DNA of 57,687 bases, from the NCBI GenBank assembly GCA_005804965.1, contig SYOC01000266.1:1-57687 (forward strand). Reading direction: 5' to 3'. Position 1 is the first letter of the stretch; every line of letters begins with the position of its first letter. The stretch is from Pseudomonadota bacterium (GTDB taxonomy: Bacteria; Desulfobacterota; Binatia; Bin18). The notes below the pieces were generated by a model. It was not told where the DNA came from and did no database searches. It saw only the letters and a program-made list of their open reading frames with translations. Both the position numbers and the translations under genes were made by a program. Shown one piece after another: positions 8,445 to 16,282 of the stretch.

Positions 8445-8472
8445 GGTGCTACGCTGTCTTTCATGTAGCACC
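8445..8472. repeat. Inverted repeat between P450 and GST genes
   Basis: Perfect 8-bp arms GGTGCTAC and GTAGCACC around a 12-base loop. No T-run follows on either strand, so it is not a standard terminator. It may be an RNA hairpin or an operator. Confidence 0.5.
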
Positions 8473-8545
8473 AAAACTCAATTGTTGCAGGAAGGGTCAT
8501 TGTGTCTCGGAGGGGGAAATTTCGCTCAGTGGCCAGTTCATTGAC

Positions 8546-9916
8546 TTACGCAGCTTCAGTACCGATGCGCTCATGCTCTTTCCACGGGCGCTTGTGAACC
8601 ACCACCTGAACGCCGTGTTTTGGTCGGAGCGTCACCGACGGCACGAGCGCCAGCGGGCGATCTGATACTAACGTCATGCGGTATCGTTGCCCAACCGTCG
8701 CCAATACCAGCACGGCTTCCATCATGGCGAAGTGGTTACCGATACAAATCCGCGGCCCATCCCCAAACGGAAAGTAAACGCCATGCGGCAGCCGCTTGAC
8801 CGAATCGTTCTCCCATCGTTCCGGTTTGAAGGCTTTGGGTTCATCGAACCAGCGTGGGTCACGATGCACTACCCACTGGTTCAAGTACAGTTGCGTGCCT
8901 TTGGGCACGTGGTACCCGTCAATGACGCAATCTTGAATCGCCTCGCGGCCAATGCCCCAGGCTGGCGGGTACAAGCGCATCGATTCCCGTACGACCCAGG
9001 TGGTGTAAGGAAGACGCGGAACATCGGCGGCGGTTGGGGTGCGACCATCCAATACCTGCGCCCATTCGGCTGCGAGCGCCTGCTCGGCCTTCGGATGTTG
9101 GGCGAGGAGATAGCAACAATACGACAGCGTCAACGCGGTGGTTTCGTGGCCCGCCAGTAAGAGCGTCATGACTTCGTCCCGCAGTTGTTGATCGGTCATC
9201 TGACTGTCGTCGTCATTACGAGCGGCGAGCAACCGAGACAAAAGGTCGGCTGAGGGATGTGTACTCAAGCGGTGCTGGTGAATGATGCGGTAGATGATCT
9301 GATCCAGGGTGCGCACGGCGCGGCGAAAACGAAACGCGGCAGGAGTCGGCACCCAACGATCGGGAAAGAGCCAATTCGAGAGCCCCATATCGTAGGTCAT
9401 AACCGCCTCAAGAGCAGTGCGGATGTCGTTGGCATCTGTGGCGATATCGCTATCAAAGAACGTCTTCGCGGCAATTTCGAGAGTGAGATGCATCATGTCT
9501 TGATGAAGGTCACGCCGCTGGCCGTCTTGCCAATCGTGCAGCATGCGGTCCGTGTACGCGGTCATGACTGTACCGTAGTGGTGGAGGTGGCTTGGTTGAA
9601 AAGCGGGCTGCGCCAGTCGGCGCTGTTGCCGCCAGAAATCCCCTTCGCTGGTGACTAACCCTTGCCCGAGTAGATTAGACAATCGTCGAGTGAGTTGGTC
9701 TTTGATGAAATAGCGCGGCTCGCCGCGCAACACATACGCAGTAAGGTCAGGATGATGGAGTGAGTACACCTCCATGCCTGGAAAACGCAGACGCACGACA
9801 TCTCCATAGTCGCGAGCGCATTGCGTGAACAGCGCCAAGGGATTACGCAAGAAAGGAATCAGGTTGCCAATCAACGGGTAGCCTGACGGGCCTGGGGGAA
9901 CATGCAAAGGTGCCAT
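8546..9916 (-). CDS. Cytochrome P450
   Basis: A 456-residue P450 monooxygenase. The I-helix oxygen-binding motif is LLAGHETTALTL, the ExxR pair is in RESMRLYPPAWG, and the haem loop is FGDGPRICIG with the thiolate Cys near residue 391. The PRF-type segment reads FKPERW. The sequence has the look of CYP102/CYP4-like soluble bacterial fatty-acid or terpenoid hydroxylases, but the substrate cannot be told. No ferredoxin or reductase is adjacent. The start has GGAGG six bases upstream. It is divergent from a TetR gene across a 93-base gap holding a 26-bp palindrome, so it is probably repressed by that protein. Confidence 0.93.
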   Translation of the reverse strand: MAPLHVPPGPSGYPLIGNLIPFLRNPLALFTQCARDYGDVVRLRFPGMEVYSLHHPDLTAYVLRGEPRYFIKDQLTRRLSNLLGQGLVTSEGDFWRQQRRLAQPAFQPSHLHHYGTVMTAYTDRMLHDWQDGQRRDLHQDMMHLTLEIAAKTFFDSDIATDANDIRTALEAVMTYDMGLSNWLFPDRWVPTPAAFRFRRAVRTLDQIIYRIIHQHRLSTHPSADLLSRLLAARNDDDSQMTDQQLRDEVMTLLLAGHETTALTLSYCCYLLAQHPKAEQALAAEWAQVLDGRTPTAADVPRLPYTTWVVRESMRLYPPAWGIGREAIQDCVIDGYHVPKGTQLYLNQWVVHRDPRWFDEPKAFKPERWENDSVKRLPHGVYFPFGDGPRICIGNHFAMMEAVLVLATVGQRYRMTLVSDRPLALVPSVTLRPKHGVQVVVHKRPWKEHERIGTEAA

Positions 9917-9957
9917 GATAAACCTCCACAGTGAGAATCCGCAGTTGTCTTTTTGAA

Positions 9958-9983
9958 TTACATTTGTTACGTAACGTATGTAA
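9958..9983. promoter_or_regulatory. 26-bp palindromic operator between P450 and TetR genes
   Basis: TTACAT and ATGTAA arms surround the perfect 10-bp palindrome GTTACGTAAC, all on one centre (9970/9971), with only two mismatched pairs in 26 bases. A partial extra half-site TAACGTAA follows at 9981-9988. Position midway between divergent start codons and dyad symmetry fit a TetR dimer site controlling both genes. Confidence 0.8.
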
Positions 9984-10009
9984 CGTAAAAGATCCTTGAG
10001 GGAGGGTCA

Positions 10010-10612
10010 ATGCCGAAACAGGTCGATGAGCAAGTGCAAATCGCGCGGATCGTGAGCGCGACGTGTACCGTCCTTTCCACAGCGGGAATTGATGGCTTGA
10101 ATTTGCGCGCGGTGGCGCAGGCGGCGGGCTGCACCACGGGACTCCTAATGCATTGGTTTGCGTCAAAGGCCGAGCTTGTGCAGGCGGCGCTCGCGCAGAC
10201 CGTCACCGTGCAGAACGAGCGAGTGACACGGCGTCTAGCGGCGGATCCGCACGATGTGCTAGGTGCCATTGCGGAGTTCTTGCCTCTTGACGATCAACGT
10301 CGCGCTGAATCGCGCATCTGGATCGGTTTTCTGGCGCTGGCAATGAGTACACCTGCGTTGATGTACGATCATCAACAACGCTATGAGAGATTCCGCCAGG
10401 AGATCATTGACCACTTGAAAGACATAGAGTTCCGAGGTGCGCATCCAGCCGAGGTCGCCGACCGCATTATTGTGTTGGTCGATGGCATTTGTGTCGGTGC
10501 CACCCTCGACCCCGGCTACTGGACTCCACGGCGTCAGCGCACCGTGCTGGCCGCCAATATCGCTGACGTCATTGACTGGACGCGGCAAACCCACAGAGCG
10601 GCAGGGAAATAG
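10010..10612 (+). CDS. TetR/AcrR family transcriptional regulator
   Basis: A 200-residue regulator. The N-terminal helix-turn-helix runs over GIDGLNLRAVAQAAGCTTGLLMHWFASKAELVQAAL, where the usual recognition-helix end LYHYF is replaced by LMHWF. The C-terminal ligand domain is typical in size. GGAGGG precedes the ATG. It is transcribed away from the P450 gene and likely represses both through the 26-bp palindrome. The double CoA-transferase gene lies downstream in the same direction, so it may be a further target. Confidence 0.92.
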   Translation: MPKQVDEQVQIARIVSATCTVLSTAGIDGLNLRAVAQAAGCTTGLLMHWFASKAELVQAALAQTVTVQNERVTRRLAADPHDVLGAIAEFLPLDDQRRAESRIWIGFLALAMSTPALMYDHQQRYERFRQEIIDHLKDIEFRGAHPAEVADRIIVLVDGICVGATLDPGYWTPRRQRTVLAANIADVIDWTRQTHRAAGK

Positions 10613-10660
10613 CAGCGTTCGACTTTCATGAAAACTCGCTTCTCCAGAAAGGAAAAAACG

Positions 10661-10759
10661 ATGACAGCGCACTCGACTTCGCCCTACCCCCAGGAGAAAC
10701 ACCCGACGCGGAGCCTCTCTACAGAAACGCAAGAGTGCGATATTGTCCTCCCGGGCTAG
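10661..10759 (+). pseudogene. Short ORF, possible N-terminal remnant of a flavin monooxygenase
   Basis: A 32-codon ORF with an AAAGGA ribosome site before its ATG, too short for the track. It ends ECDIVLPG then TAG. FAD-dependent monooxygenases typically begin with a short leader then CDIVIVGAGPAG, so this may be the start of such a gene cut off just before its dinucleotide-binding loop. The resemblance is only about six residues, so it may also be a chance ORF. It fills part of the gap between the TetR and CoA-transferase genes. Confidence 0.3.
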
Positions 10760-10792
10760 CGTCCCACTGTTTTTGTGCGAGGAGAAATGAGC

Positions 10793-13207
10793 ATGTACGG
10801 ACTCGAAGGAGTGAAAGTCGTAGAGCTAGGCAACATGGTAGCCGCCGCGTATGCCACGAAATTGATGGCTGACCTCGGCGCGGATGTGGTGAAAGTCGAA
10901 GAACCGAGCGGCGATGTTGCTCGTCGGCGCGGGCCGTTTCCCGGTGGGGTCGTTGATCCGGAACAAAGCGGACTCTTTCTCTCCCTCAATACCAACAAAC
11001 GTGGGGTGACGCTCGACTTGAGTCGCCAGCGTGACGAACTCCTCCGCCTCGTGGCGTGGGCTGATCTTGTGGTACACAATTACTCACCTGCTGAAATGGC
11101 GGCGCATGGGATCAACTACGAACAGTTTCGTGTGCTGAATCCACGGCTGGTGATGTGCTCCATCACTCCCTTTGGTTTGACAGGGCCACATAAGGATTAC
11201 AAAGCCCACGACCTCACGCTTTCGCATGCTGGTGGCTGGGCGTGGTTGAGTCCCGGCGCATTAGAACGCGCAGAGCTTCCGCCGCTCAAGGCGTTTGGTC
11301 AGCAGTGTGAGTTCCAAGGAGGTCTGGCGGCGGCGACCGCAACCCTCGGTGCCTACTATCGAGCGTTGGGCACTGGAATAGGAGAACATATCGATCTCTC
11401 TATTCAAGCATTCATTGCCTCGTTTCTTGAGCAAGCTTTCGTCTACTATAGCTATTTAGGGCGAGTCGCCTCACGCTTAGGACAACGCTACATGTATCCG
11501 TGGGGCATGTATGAATGTCAGGATGGCCTCATTTTCATCGTGGTTCCGGAAGAGGACCAGTGGGAACGTCTGGTTGAACTCATGGGCAACCCGGAATGGA
11601 CGACATGGGAGATTTTTGCGGATCGTAACGGTCGCATCAAGAATCAGGACGCGCTCAAAATCTACGTCGAAGAATGGACGCGACAGTGGAAGGTAGAAGA
11701 TCTGTTTCATGCTGCTCAAGCACGGCGACTCTGTTTTGCGCCGGTGTTGACGATGGCGGGGCTTGCCCAGCAAGAACAATTACGCGTACGCAATTTCTTT
11801 GTCGAAGTGTCCCACCCTCGTGCGGGAAAATTGACCCATTTGGGCCAACCCTACCAATTGTACGAGCCCTGGTGGCGGATACGCCGACCTGCGCCGCTAC
11901 TTGGCGAACACAATGCTGAAGTTCTTAGTTCTCAGTCTTTAGTTGGCAGTGCTCAGTCCCCAATCCCGAGCACCCAACCCCTAACCCCTAACCCCAGCCT
12001 TCCTCTGCAAGGCATTCGGGTCGCCGATTTCTCCTGGGTGTGGGCGGGACCGTACTGCACGATGCATCTGGCCCATCTCGGCGCTGAGGTTATCAAGATT
12101 GAATCACGCGCCCATCTCGATCTGATGCGACGGTTGCCGATTGCGCCGAAAGGAATCAAACCGGGGTTCGATAGTTCCGGCCCGTTCAATCAGTGGAATC
12201 AAGGTAAGAAAAGTCTACAGCTCAACCTCGGGAAGCCCGAAGGCATCGCCCTCGCCAAGGATCTCATTTTGCAATGCGACGTGGTGGTTGAGAATTTCGC
12301 CACCGGCGTGATGGACGCCTTGGGGTTGAGTTACGAAGAACTCAAGAAACTGAAGCCGGATCTGATTATGGTGTCGATCTCTGGCTATGGCCACACCGGT
12401 CCACTCAAGGACTACATGGGATACGGTCCGGCGATACCGCCGGTGACCGGATTGTCGGCGCTGACGGGTTATCCAGGCGGCCCTCCACAAGAACTCGGCG
12501 TGTCGATCGGCGACCCCAACGCGGGCATCACCGCCGTAGCGGCTACCTGTGCCGCGCTGGCGGCTCGCAAGCGCACCGGACAGGGACAATACATCGACGT
12601 GGCGCTGTGGAGTGCTGCGGCAGTATTGGCGGCGGAAGGTTGGATGGAATACTCCATGAACGGCGCCGAGCCGCAGCGCCAAGGCAACCGCGACGCGTGG
12701 ATGTCTCCCCACAACTGTTTTCGTTGCCTCGGAGAAGATACCTGGGTGACGATCGCCTGCGGCACGGAGGACGAGTGGCAAGCACTGTGTCGCGTGATGG
12801 AACAACCGCAGTTGGCGGAAGACCTACGGTTCCGCACGGCTCACGACCGCAAAGTACACGAAGACGAGTTGGAACAGTTGCTGACGGCCTGGACCACACA
12901 ACACGACCGCTGGGAAATCACACGCAAGTTACAAGCAGCAGGTGTCGCCGCCTTTCCTTCGATGAGCAGCAAGGATTTGACGGAAGATACGCAACTGAAC
13001 GGGCGCGGCTTTTTTGTGCGACTCCCGCATCCTGTCGTTGGGATACAGACTCATACCGGCATCCCGTGGCTTCTGACCAATGCGCCTAACGGAGTGCGAT
13101 CCGCTGCTCCCCTCCTCGGACAACACACCGATGAAGTGCTCCGTGGCGTATTAGGCTGCACCGACGAGGACATTGCCCGCCTGAGAGAGCAGAAGGTGCT
13201 GGATTGA
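10793..13207 (+). CDS. Tandem (fused) CaiB/BaiF class III CoA-transferase
   Basis: An 804-residue protein with two complete class III CoA-transferase units. Unit 1 (about 1-378) starts LEGVKVVELGNMVAAAYATK and has its catalytic Asp in GEHIDLSIQ. Unit 2 (about 405-804) starts LQGIRVADFSWVWAGPYCT and has Asp in GQYIDVALW. Both keep an N-terminal CoA-binding fold and a C-terminal PLLG(E/Q)H segment, so both may be active. The 25-residue Ser/Pro/Thr linker is encoded by short tandem repeats seen elsewhere between genes. GAGGAG lies 8 bases before the ATG at 10793 but only 2 before that at 10787. Likely role: CoA activation of a carboxylic acid for degradation. Confidence 0.9.
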   Translation: MYGLEGVKVVELGNMVAAAYATKLMADLGADVVKVEEPSGDVARRRGPFPGGVVDPEQSGLFLSLNTNKRGVTLDLSRQRDELLRLVAWADLVVHNYSPAEMAAHGINYEQFRVLNPRLVMCSITPFGLTGPHKDYKAHDLTLSHAGGWAWLSPGALERAELPPLKAFGQQCEFQGGLAAATATLGAYYRALGTGIGEHIDLSIQAFIASFLEQAFVYYSYLGRVASRLGQRYMYPWGMYECQDGLIFIVVPEEDQWERLVELMGNPEWTTWEIFADRNGRIKNQDALKIYVEEWTRQWKVEDLFHAAQARRLCFAPVLTMAGLAQQEQLRVRNFFVEVSHPRAGKLTHLGQPYQLYEPWWRIRRPAPLLGEHNAEVLSSQSLVGSAQSPIPSTQPLTPNPSLPLQGIRVADFSWVWAGPYCTMHLAHLGAEVIKIESRAHLDLMRRLPIAPKGIKPGFDSSGPFNQWNQGKKSLQLNLGKPEGIALAKDLILQCDVVVENFATGVMDALGLSYEELKKLKPDLIMVSISGYGHTGPLKDYMGYGPAIPPVTGLSALTGYPGGPPQELGVSIGDPNAGITAVAATCAALAARKRTGQGQYIDVALWSAAAVLAAEGWMEYSMNGAEPQRQGNRDAWMSPHNCFRCLGEDTWVTIACGTEDEWQALCRVMEQPQLAEDLRFRTAHDRKVHEDELEQLLTAWTTQHDRWEITRKLQAAGVAAFPSMSSKDLTEDTQLNGRGFFVRLPHPVVGIQTHTGIPWLLTNAPNGVRSAAPLLGQHTDEVLRGVLGCTDEDIARLREQKVLD
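11921..11997 (+). repeat. STRR-like short tandem repeats inside the CoA-transferase gene
   Basis: A run of degenerate heptamer words, including CTCAGTCCCCAATCCC and CAACCCCTAACCCCTAACCCC, read in frame as the linker between the two enzyme halves. The same words in the same sense orientation form the E2-OsmC linker at 36221-36275. Confidence 0.8.
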
Positions 13208-13347
13208 TCTTCGTTGAAATGTCGAAAAGTTGCCTAGCACGTGCACAAGAGACGGGCCAGCGGTTAGGCGTAGAGATTTGCACGGACGTGAACGCGCTGT
13301 CGTCAGCAGAGATAGGCTCGTAGTATGCGCCAGCGCATAGCGCGTGG

Positions 13348-14172
13348 CTACTTTCGCTTCCCCCACTGCGGCAGCCGTTTCTCCAAAAAAGCGGAGACGG
13401 CTTCGACAAAGTCAGGCTCGGTGGTCATGCGTTCCAGAAGTGCCGCCGCCTCAGTCACTGCGGAGCGCACATCGCGATGCAGGTCAGAGTAAACCTGCCG
13501 TTTGGTGATTTTTAATGACTCCGGCGACACCGTCGCGATCAACTTACGTGCGTAGTTGTAGGTGTACGGCATCAGCTCCTCCGGTGGGAGGACGGCGTTG
13601 ACCAAGCCCATCGTCAAGGCTTCTTCGGCTAACACCACGCGGCTGGTGAACAGCAGGTCGTTGGCACGCGTTAAACCAATCAAGCGTGGGAGTATCCACG
13701 ACAGTCCATATTCAGCAGGAAGGTTGAGTTTGCCGTGGGAGGTCGCCAATTTTGCGCCAGCGGCAGCGAAACGCAGGTCGGCAAAGCAGGCAAGAATCAA
13801 CCCGCCGCCAGCCGCAGCCCCGTTGATCGCGGCAATCACCGGCTTCGTCAGCCCAAAGTGATAGGCATAATCAGCATCGAACTCCGGGCGCACGCCAAAG
13901 CCAGGTTTGGCCAGTTCATCCGGCGTACCGGCATCATAGCCGCCTTTGGCCACATGCCCTTCCAACGCCCGTGAATCCGCCCCGGCACAGAAGGCGCGTC
14001 CCGCGCCAGTAACGACAACAGCCCGCACTTGCGGATCACGGTCTGCCTCCGCTAACAACCAGCGGTACTCCGTGTGCATGCGTCCTGTCCATGTGTTCAT
14101 CCGTTGCGGACGGTTCAAAGTAATAGTGGCGATTTCATCGGCGACAGCATATTGAGTGACTTTGAGTTCCAT
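13348..14172 (-). CDS. Enoyl-CoA hydratase/isomerase family protein
   Basis: A 274-residue crotonase-fold protein. The oxyanion-hole segments are GAGRAFCAGADSRAL and INGAAAGGGLILACFADLRFA, and one catalytic Glu is available in LPAEYGLSW. Family members hydrate or isomerise CoA-bound enoyl groups, and some cleave them. The C-terminal EKRLPQWGKRK ending is usual for the group. It is convergent with the tandem CoA-transferase, and the TetR gene at 15117 lies upstream on the same strand, so this regulator may control it. The substrate is not predictable. Confidence 0.9.
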   Translation of the reverse strand: MELKVTQYAVADEIATITLNRPQRMNTWTGRMHTEYRWLLAEADRDPQVRAVVVTGAGRAFCAGADSRALEGHVAKGGYDAGTPDELAKPGFGVRPEFDADYAYHFGLTKPVIAAINGAAAGGGLILACFADLRFAAAGAKLATSHGKLNLPAEYGLSWILPRLIGLTRANDLLFTSRVVLAEEALTMGLVNAVLPPEELMPYTYNYARKLIATVSPESLKITKRQVYSDLHRDVRSAVTEAAALLERMTTEPDFVEAVSAFLEKRLPQWGKRK

Positions 14173-14259
14173 AGATGGCGAATGCTATGTCGCGGAAAAG
14201 ATCAGGGCAAGGTCGTCTGAGTGGCGTGTTTATCGGCTGTACAAGCCTTGACAAGGGGA

Positions 14260-14330
14260 GAAGCCTGTCCTGAGCTTGTCGCAGGGGTCAGGATGAGGGG
14301 GAAGGCTGGAAAGTGCGCCTTTTTTCTTCC
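14260..14330 (+). repeat. Dispersed repeat (AGCCTGTCCTGAGCTTGTCG type) with T-rich end
   Basis: The unit reads AAGCCTGTCCTGAGCTTGTC, then GGGGTCAGGATGAGGGGGAAGG and a T-rich tail. A close copy in the same arrangement is at 57119-57188. The core AGCCTG-CCTGAGCTTGTCGAAGG also occurs reversed near 33211 and 43817. Confidence 0.7.
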
Positions 14331-14331
14331 T

Positions 14332-15117
14332 TTATGCCGTCGGGCCATTCACCGTGAGTGGCTTGCGGCTGGTGGCGTGCAGAAGCTGACGCAACTGCGT
14401 CAGCTCGTCCTCGACTCGTTCTAATCGCTTGACCATTTCCTGTTGTGGATCGCCGTGCAGGTAGCCGTGCTCCATCAGCGAGATGAAAATCCGCGCGACC
14501 TCATCGGCAGAGAGCGGCCCGTCGGGTTGGTACCACTGATACAGCCAGTTGCACATGCCAAGCAGCGCGAACGAAAGCAGCTTCGGCGGCAGCGGTGCCA
14601 ACCGTCCAGCAGTGACGCCTTCTTCAATCACCGCTTCGATGAGCGAATCGTAAGCGCGGCGTTCGGTGCGCGCACGCTGGGCCATCTCCGCTGGCAAATG
14701 ACTCTCTTCGCTAAAAAAGACCGAGAGAAAATTGCGATGATCAGCCATCAGGCGCACCTGATGACGAATAATCTGCCGCACCTTTTCTTCCGGTGGGACG
14801 TCTTGCGCACAGATTTGCCGCAAGCCGCGCTGAAAAATGGCAATGGAGCGCTCGAAGACGCGGATGAGGAGCTCTTCTTTGCTCGGACAGTAGCGGTAGA
14901 GCGTCACTCGGGAGATGCCCAGCCGTTCGGCCACCGCCTCCAAAGTTGTCGCGCGATAGCCTTGCTCGCCAAAACAGGCGGCAGCGGCTTGCAGGATGGA
15001 TTCCTCGCGCAGCGTATGTTTGAGGCTTTTTTCTTGCGTCGTCTTCCGTGGCATTTCCTGGGCGTTTACTGGATTCTGTCTAGTCGCGCAAGGGACAGGG
15101 CTGTCTGGCATTTGCAT
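14332..15117 (-). CDS. TetR/AcrR family transcriptional regulator
   Basis: A 261-residue regulator. The helix-turn-helix lies around residues 45-80 (GYRATTLEAVAERLGISRVTLYRYCPSKEELL, a canonical TetR recognition helix). The first 20 or so residues are an unconserved tail, so an inner start at MPRKTTQEKS (15054) is possible. GAGGGGG stands 5 bases before the ATG at 15117. The C-terminal end has an extra helix (LERVEDELTQLRQLLH) that may be a coiled coil. It lies upstream of the enoyl-CoA hydratase on the same strand. A fatty acid or CoA-ester ligand is suggested by context only. Confidence 0.9.
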   Translation of the reverse strand: MQMPDSPVPCATRQNPVNAQEMPRKTTQEKSLKHTLREESILQAAAACFGEQGYRATTLEAVAERLGISRVTLYRYCPSKEELLIRVFERSIAIFQRGLRQICAQDVPPEEKVRQIIRHQVRLMADHRNFLSVFFSEESHLPAEMAQRARTERRAYDSLIEAVIEEGVTAGRLAPLPPKLLSFALLGMCNWLYQWYQPDGPLSADEVARIFISLMEHGYLHGDPQQEMVKRLERVEDELTQLRQLLHATSRKPLTVNGPTA

Positions 15118-15222
15118 TGACACCCCCTCGCGAAGTTGACACGTTCAGGCCGTCCTTCCCCACTCTCCGGTGCCCGTAGACTTTCCAGATTTCCTCAATT
15201 AGGCTGGCTTGACTGTTTTGAG

Positions 15223-15248
15223 TAGGGACAGTTTGCAGCTTGTCCCTA
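15223..15248. repeat. TAGGGACA hairpin repeat
   Basis: Perfect 8-bp arms TAGGGACA and TGTCCCTA around a 10-base loop. Similar TAGGGG-type hairpins are at 16262-16282 and 41851-41877, so this looks like one member of a dispersed hairpin family rather than a gene-specific operator. Confidence 0.6.
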
Positions 15249-15330
15249 CAGCTTTGCTTATGGCATCGGTTTTGTGTATCGTTGCTGTCTGTACTAACTA
15301 CCTGGGAAAACCGGGAAAGAAGGAGGCTTT

Positions 15331-16254
15331 ATGAAGGCCTGGAAAAGATTTAGCACCGGCGCGGTGGTCGCGTTCGGGATCGCTGCGCTTTCGGTGTTCG
15401 GCAACACTGTACACGCTGGTGTTCTTAGCAGCGGGGTGGTCCGCAACGGCTGCGTTATCTTTGGCACTGATTTCGGCAATAGCTGCACTATGACCGAGGC
15501 GGGAGTCAACTGCGAAGGAGATATGCTTAGCTTGCCGCCAGACTCCTGCTCGCATTGGCAATTCCAAATGCGACGTGGCGGCGACAGCGTCTGTGTCCAA
15601 GACGTCGATCTCTCCTCGCATAATCCTACGCTCTCCTTACCCATCAAAGCTGATCTTAGTGATGGTGCCGAAGTTTTCTCTGACTCAGTGTGTGTCGGGG
15701 GTACAACGGTTGGAGGTGGTTCCTCTGGTGGCTGGGTAACGATAAGGACTGGCAATGGCAACGATGACATCGATTTTGGCGACTGCTCGTGTAATGGCGG
15801 AGTGGTGGGTGACTCCGAAGTCTACGGGTTGACCAACATCGCCACCGGCAGGGGCAACGACCAAGTTACAGTCGATGGCGCTTATTTCCATAGAAACGTG
15901 TCGATTCGCGTAGGGAGCGGTGCCGATGACGTTACTGTCAGTGACGCCACTCTCGAAGGCGAGCTGGAAATCCTTGCCGGGACTAATCCTGAAAACACCG
16001 ATGTCGATACCGTTACCATCGAGGATGTAGGATTCGGTGACGAGGTGTTGATTCGCACCGGAGGAGGCAACGATAGCGTCACTCTCACTAACGTCACCTG
16101 TGACGGCACTAACGTTCCCATCGAGGTCGATTGTGGTGCCAACGGCGGCACGTTGACTTGTAACAACGTCGACCAGGACTGTAGTTTTGTTGTCTCCCTA
16201 GACTTCGACTGCTGCAACGTCAGTAGCGTCAACTGCACAGAAGTCGGCTGCTAA
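15331..16254 (+). CDS. Secreted Cys-rich repeat protein (beta-helix/RTX-like)
   Basis: A 307-residue protein with a clear signal peptide (KAWKRFSTGAVVAFGIAALS, cleavage after VHA). The mature part has repeats of the form G-x-G-N/A-D-D-x-x-x-V/I, for example RTGNGNDDIDFG, GRGNDQVTVDG, GSGADDVTVSD and RTGGGNDSVTL, resembling calcium-binding RTX turns or a parallel beta-helix. It also has many cysteines, including a Cys-rich tail (CCNVSSVNCTEVGC), unusual for RTX proteins. No named family is recognised. AAGGAGG precedes the ATG. A surface or matrix role is inference. Confidence 0.75.
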   Translation: MKAWKRFSTGAVVAFGIAALSVFGNTVHAGVLSSGVVRNGCVIFGTDFGNSCTMTEAGVNCEGDMLSLPPDSCSHWQFQMRRGGDSVCVQDVDLSSHNPTLSLPIKADLSDGAEVFSDSVCVGGTTVGGGSSGGWVTIRTGNGNDDIDFGDCSCNGGVVGDSEVYGLTNIATGRGNDQVTVDGAYFHRNVSIRVGSGADDVTVSDATLEGELEILAGTNPENTDVDTVTIEDVGFGDEVLIRTGGGNDSVTLTNVTCDGTNVPIEVDCGANGGTLTCNNVDQDCSFVVSLDFDCCNVSSVNCTEVGC

Positions 16255-16261
16255 GTTCGAC

Positions 16262-16282
16262 GGGGCGTGATTGCCACGCCCC
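16262..16282 (+). terminator. Hairpin after the secreted protein gene, terminator-like
   Basis: GGGGCGTG / CACGCCCC stem with a 5-base loop, then TACTTTT. It starts 8 bases after the stop codon and could end transcription from the left. It also belongs to the TAGGGG-type hairpin family found at two other places in the window. Confidence 0.55.

Noticed and set aside
8445-8472. Terminator between the P450 and GST-like genes
   Set aside because: The hairpin is perfect but no T-run follows on either strand, so it was kept only as an inverted repeat.
12215-12899. Several minus-strand ORFs of 118-196 residues opposite the tandem CoA-transferase
   Set aside because: No ribosome sites or family features, and both CoA-transferase halves are conserved across the area.
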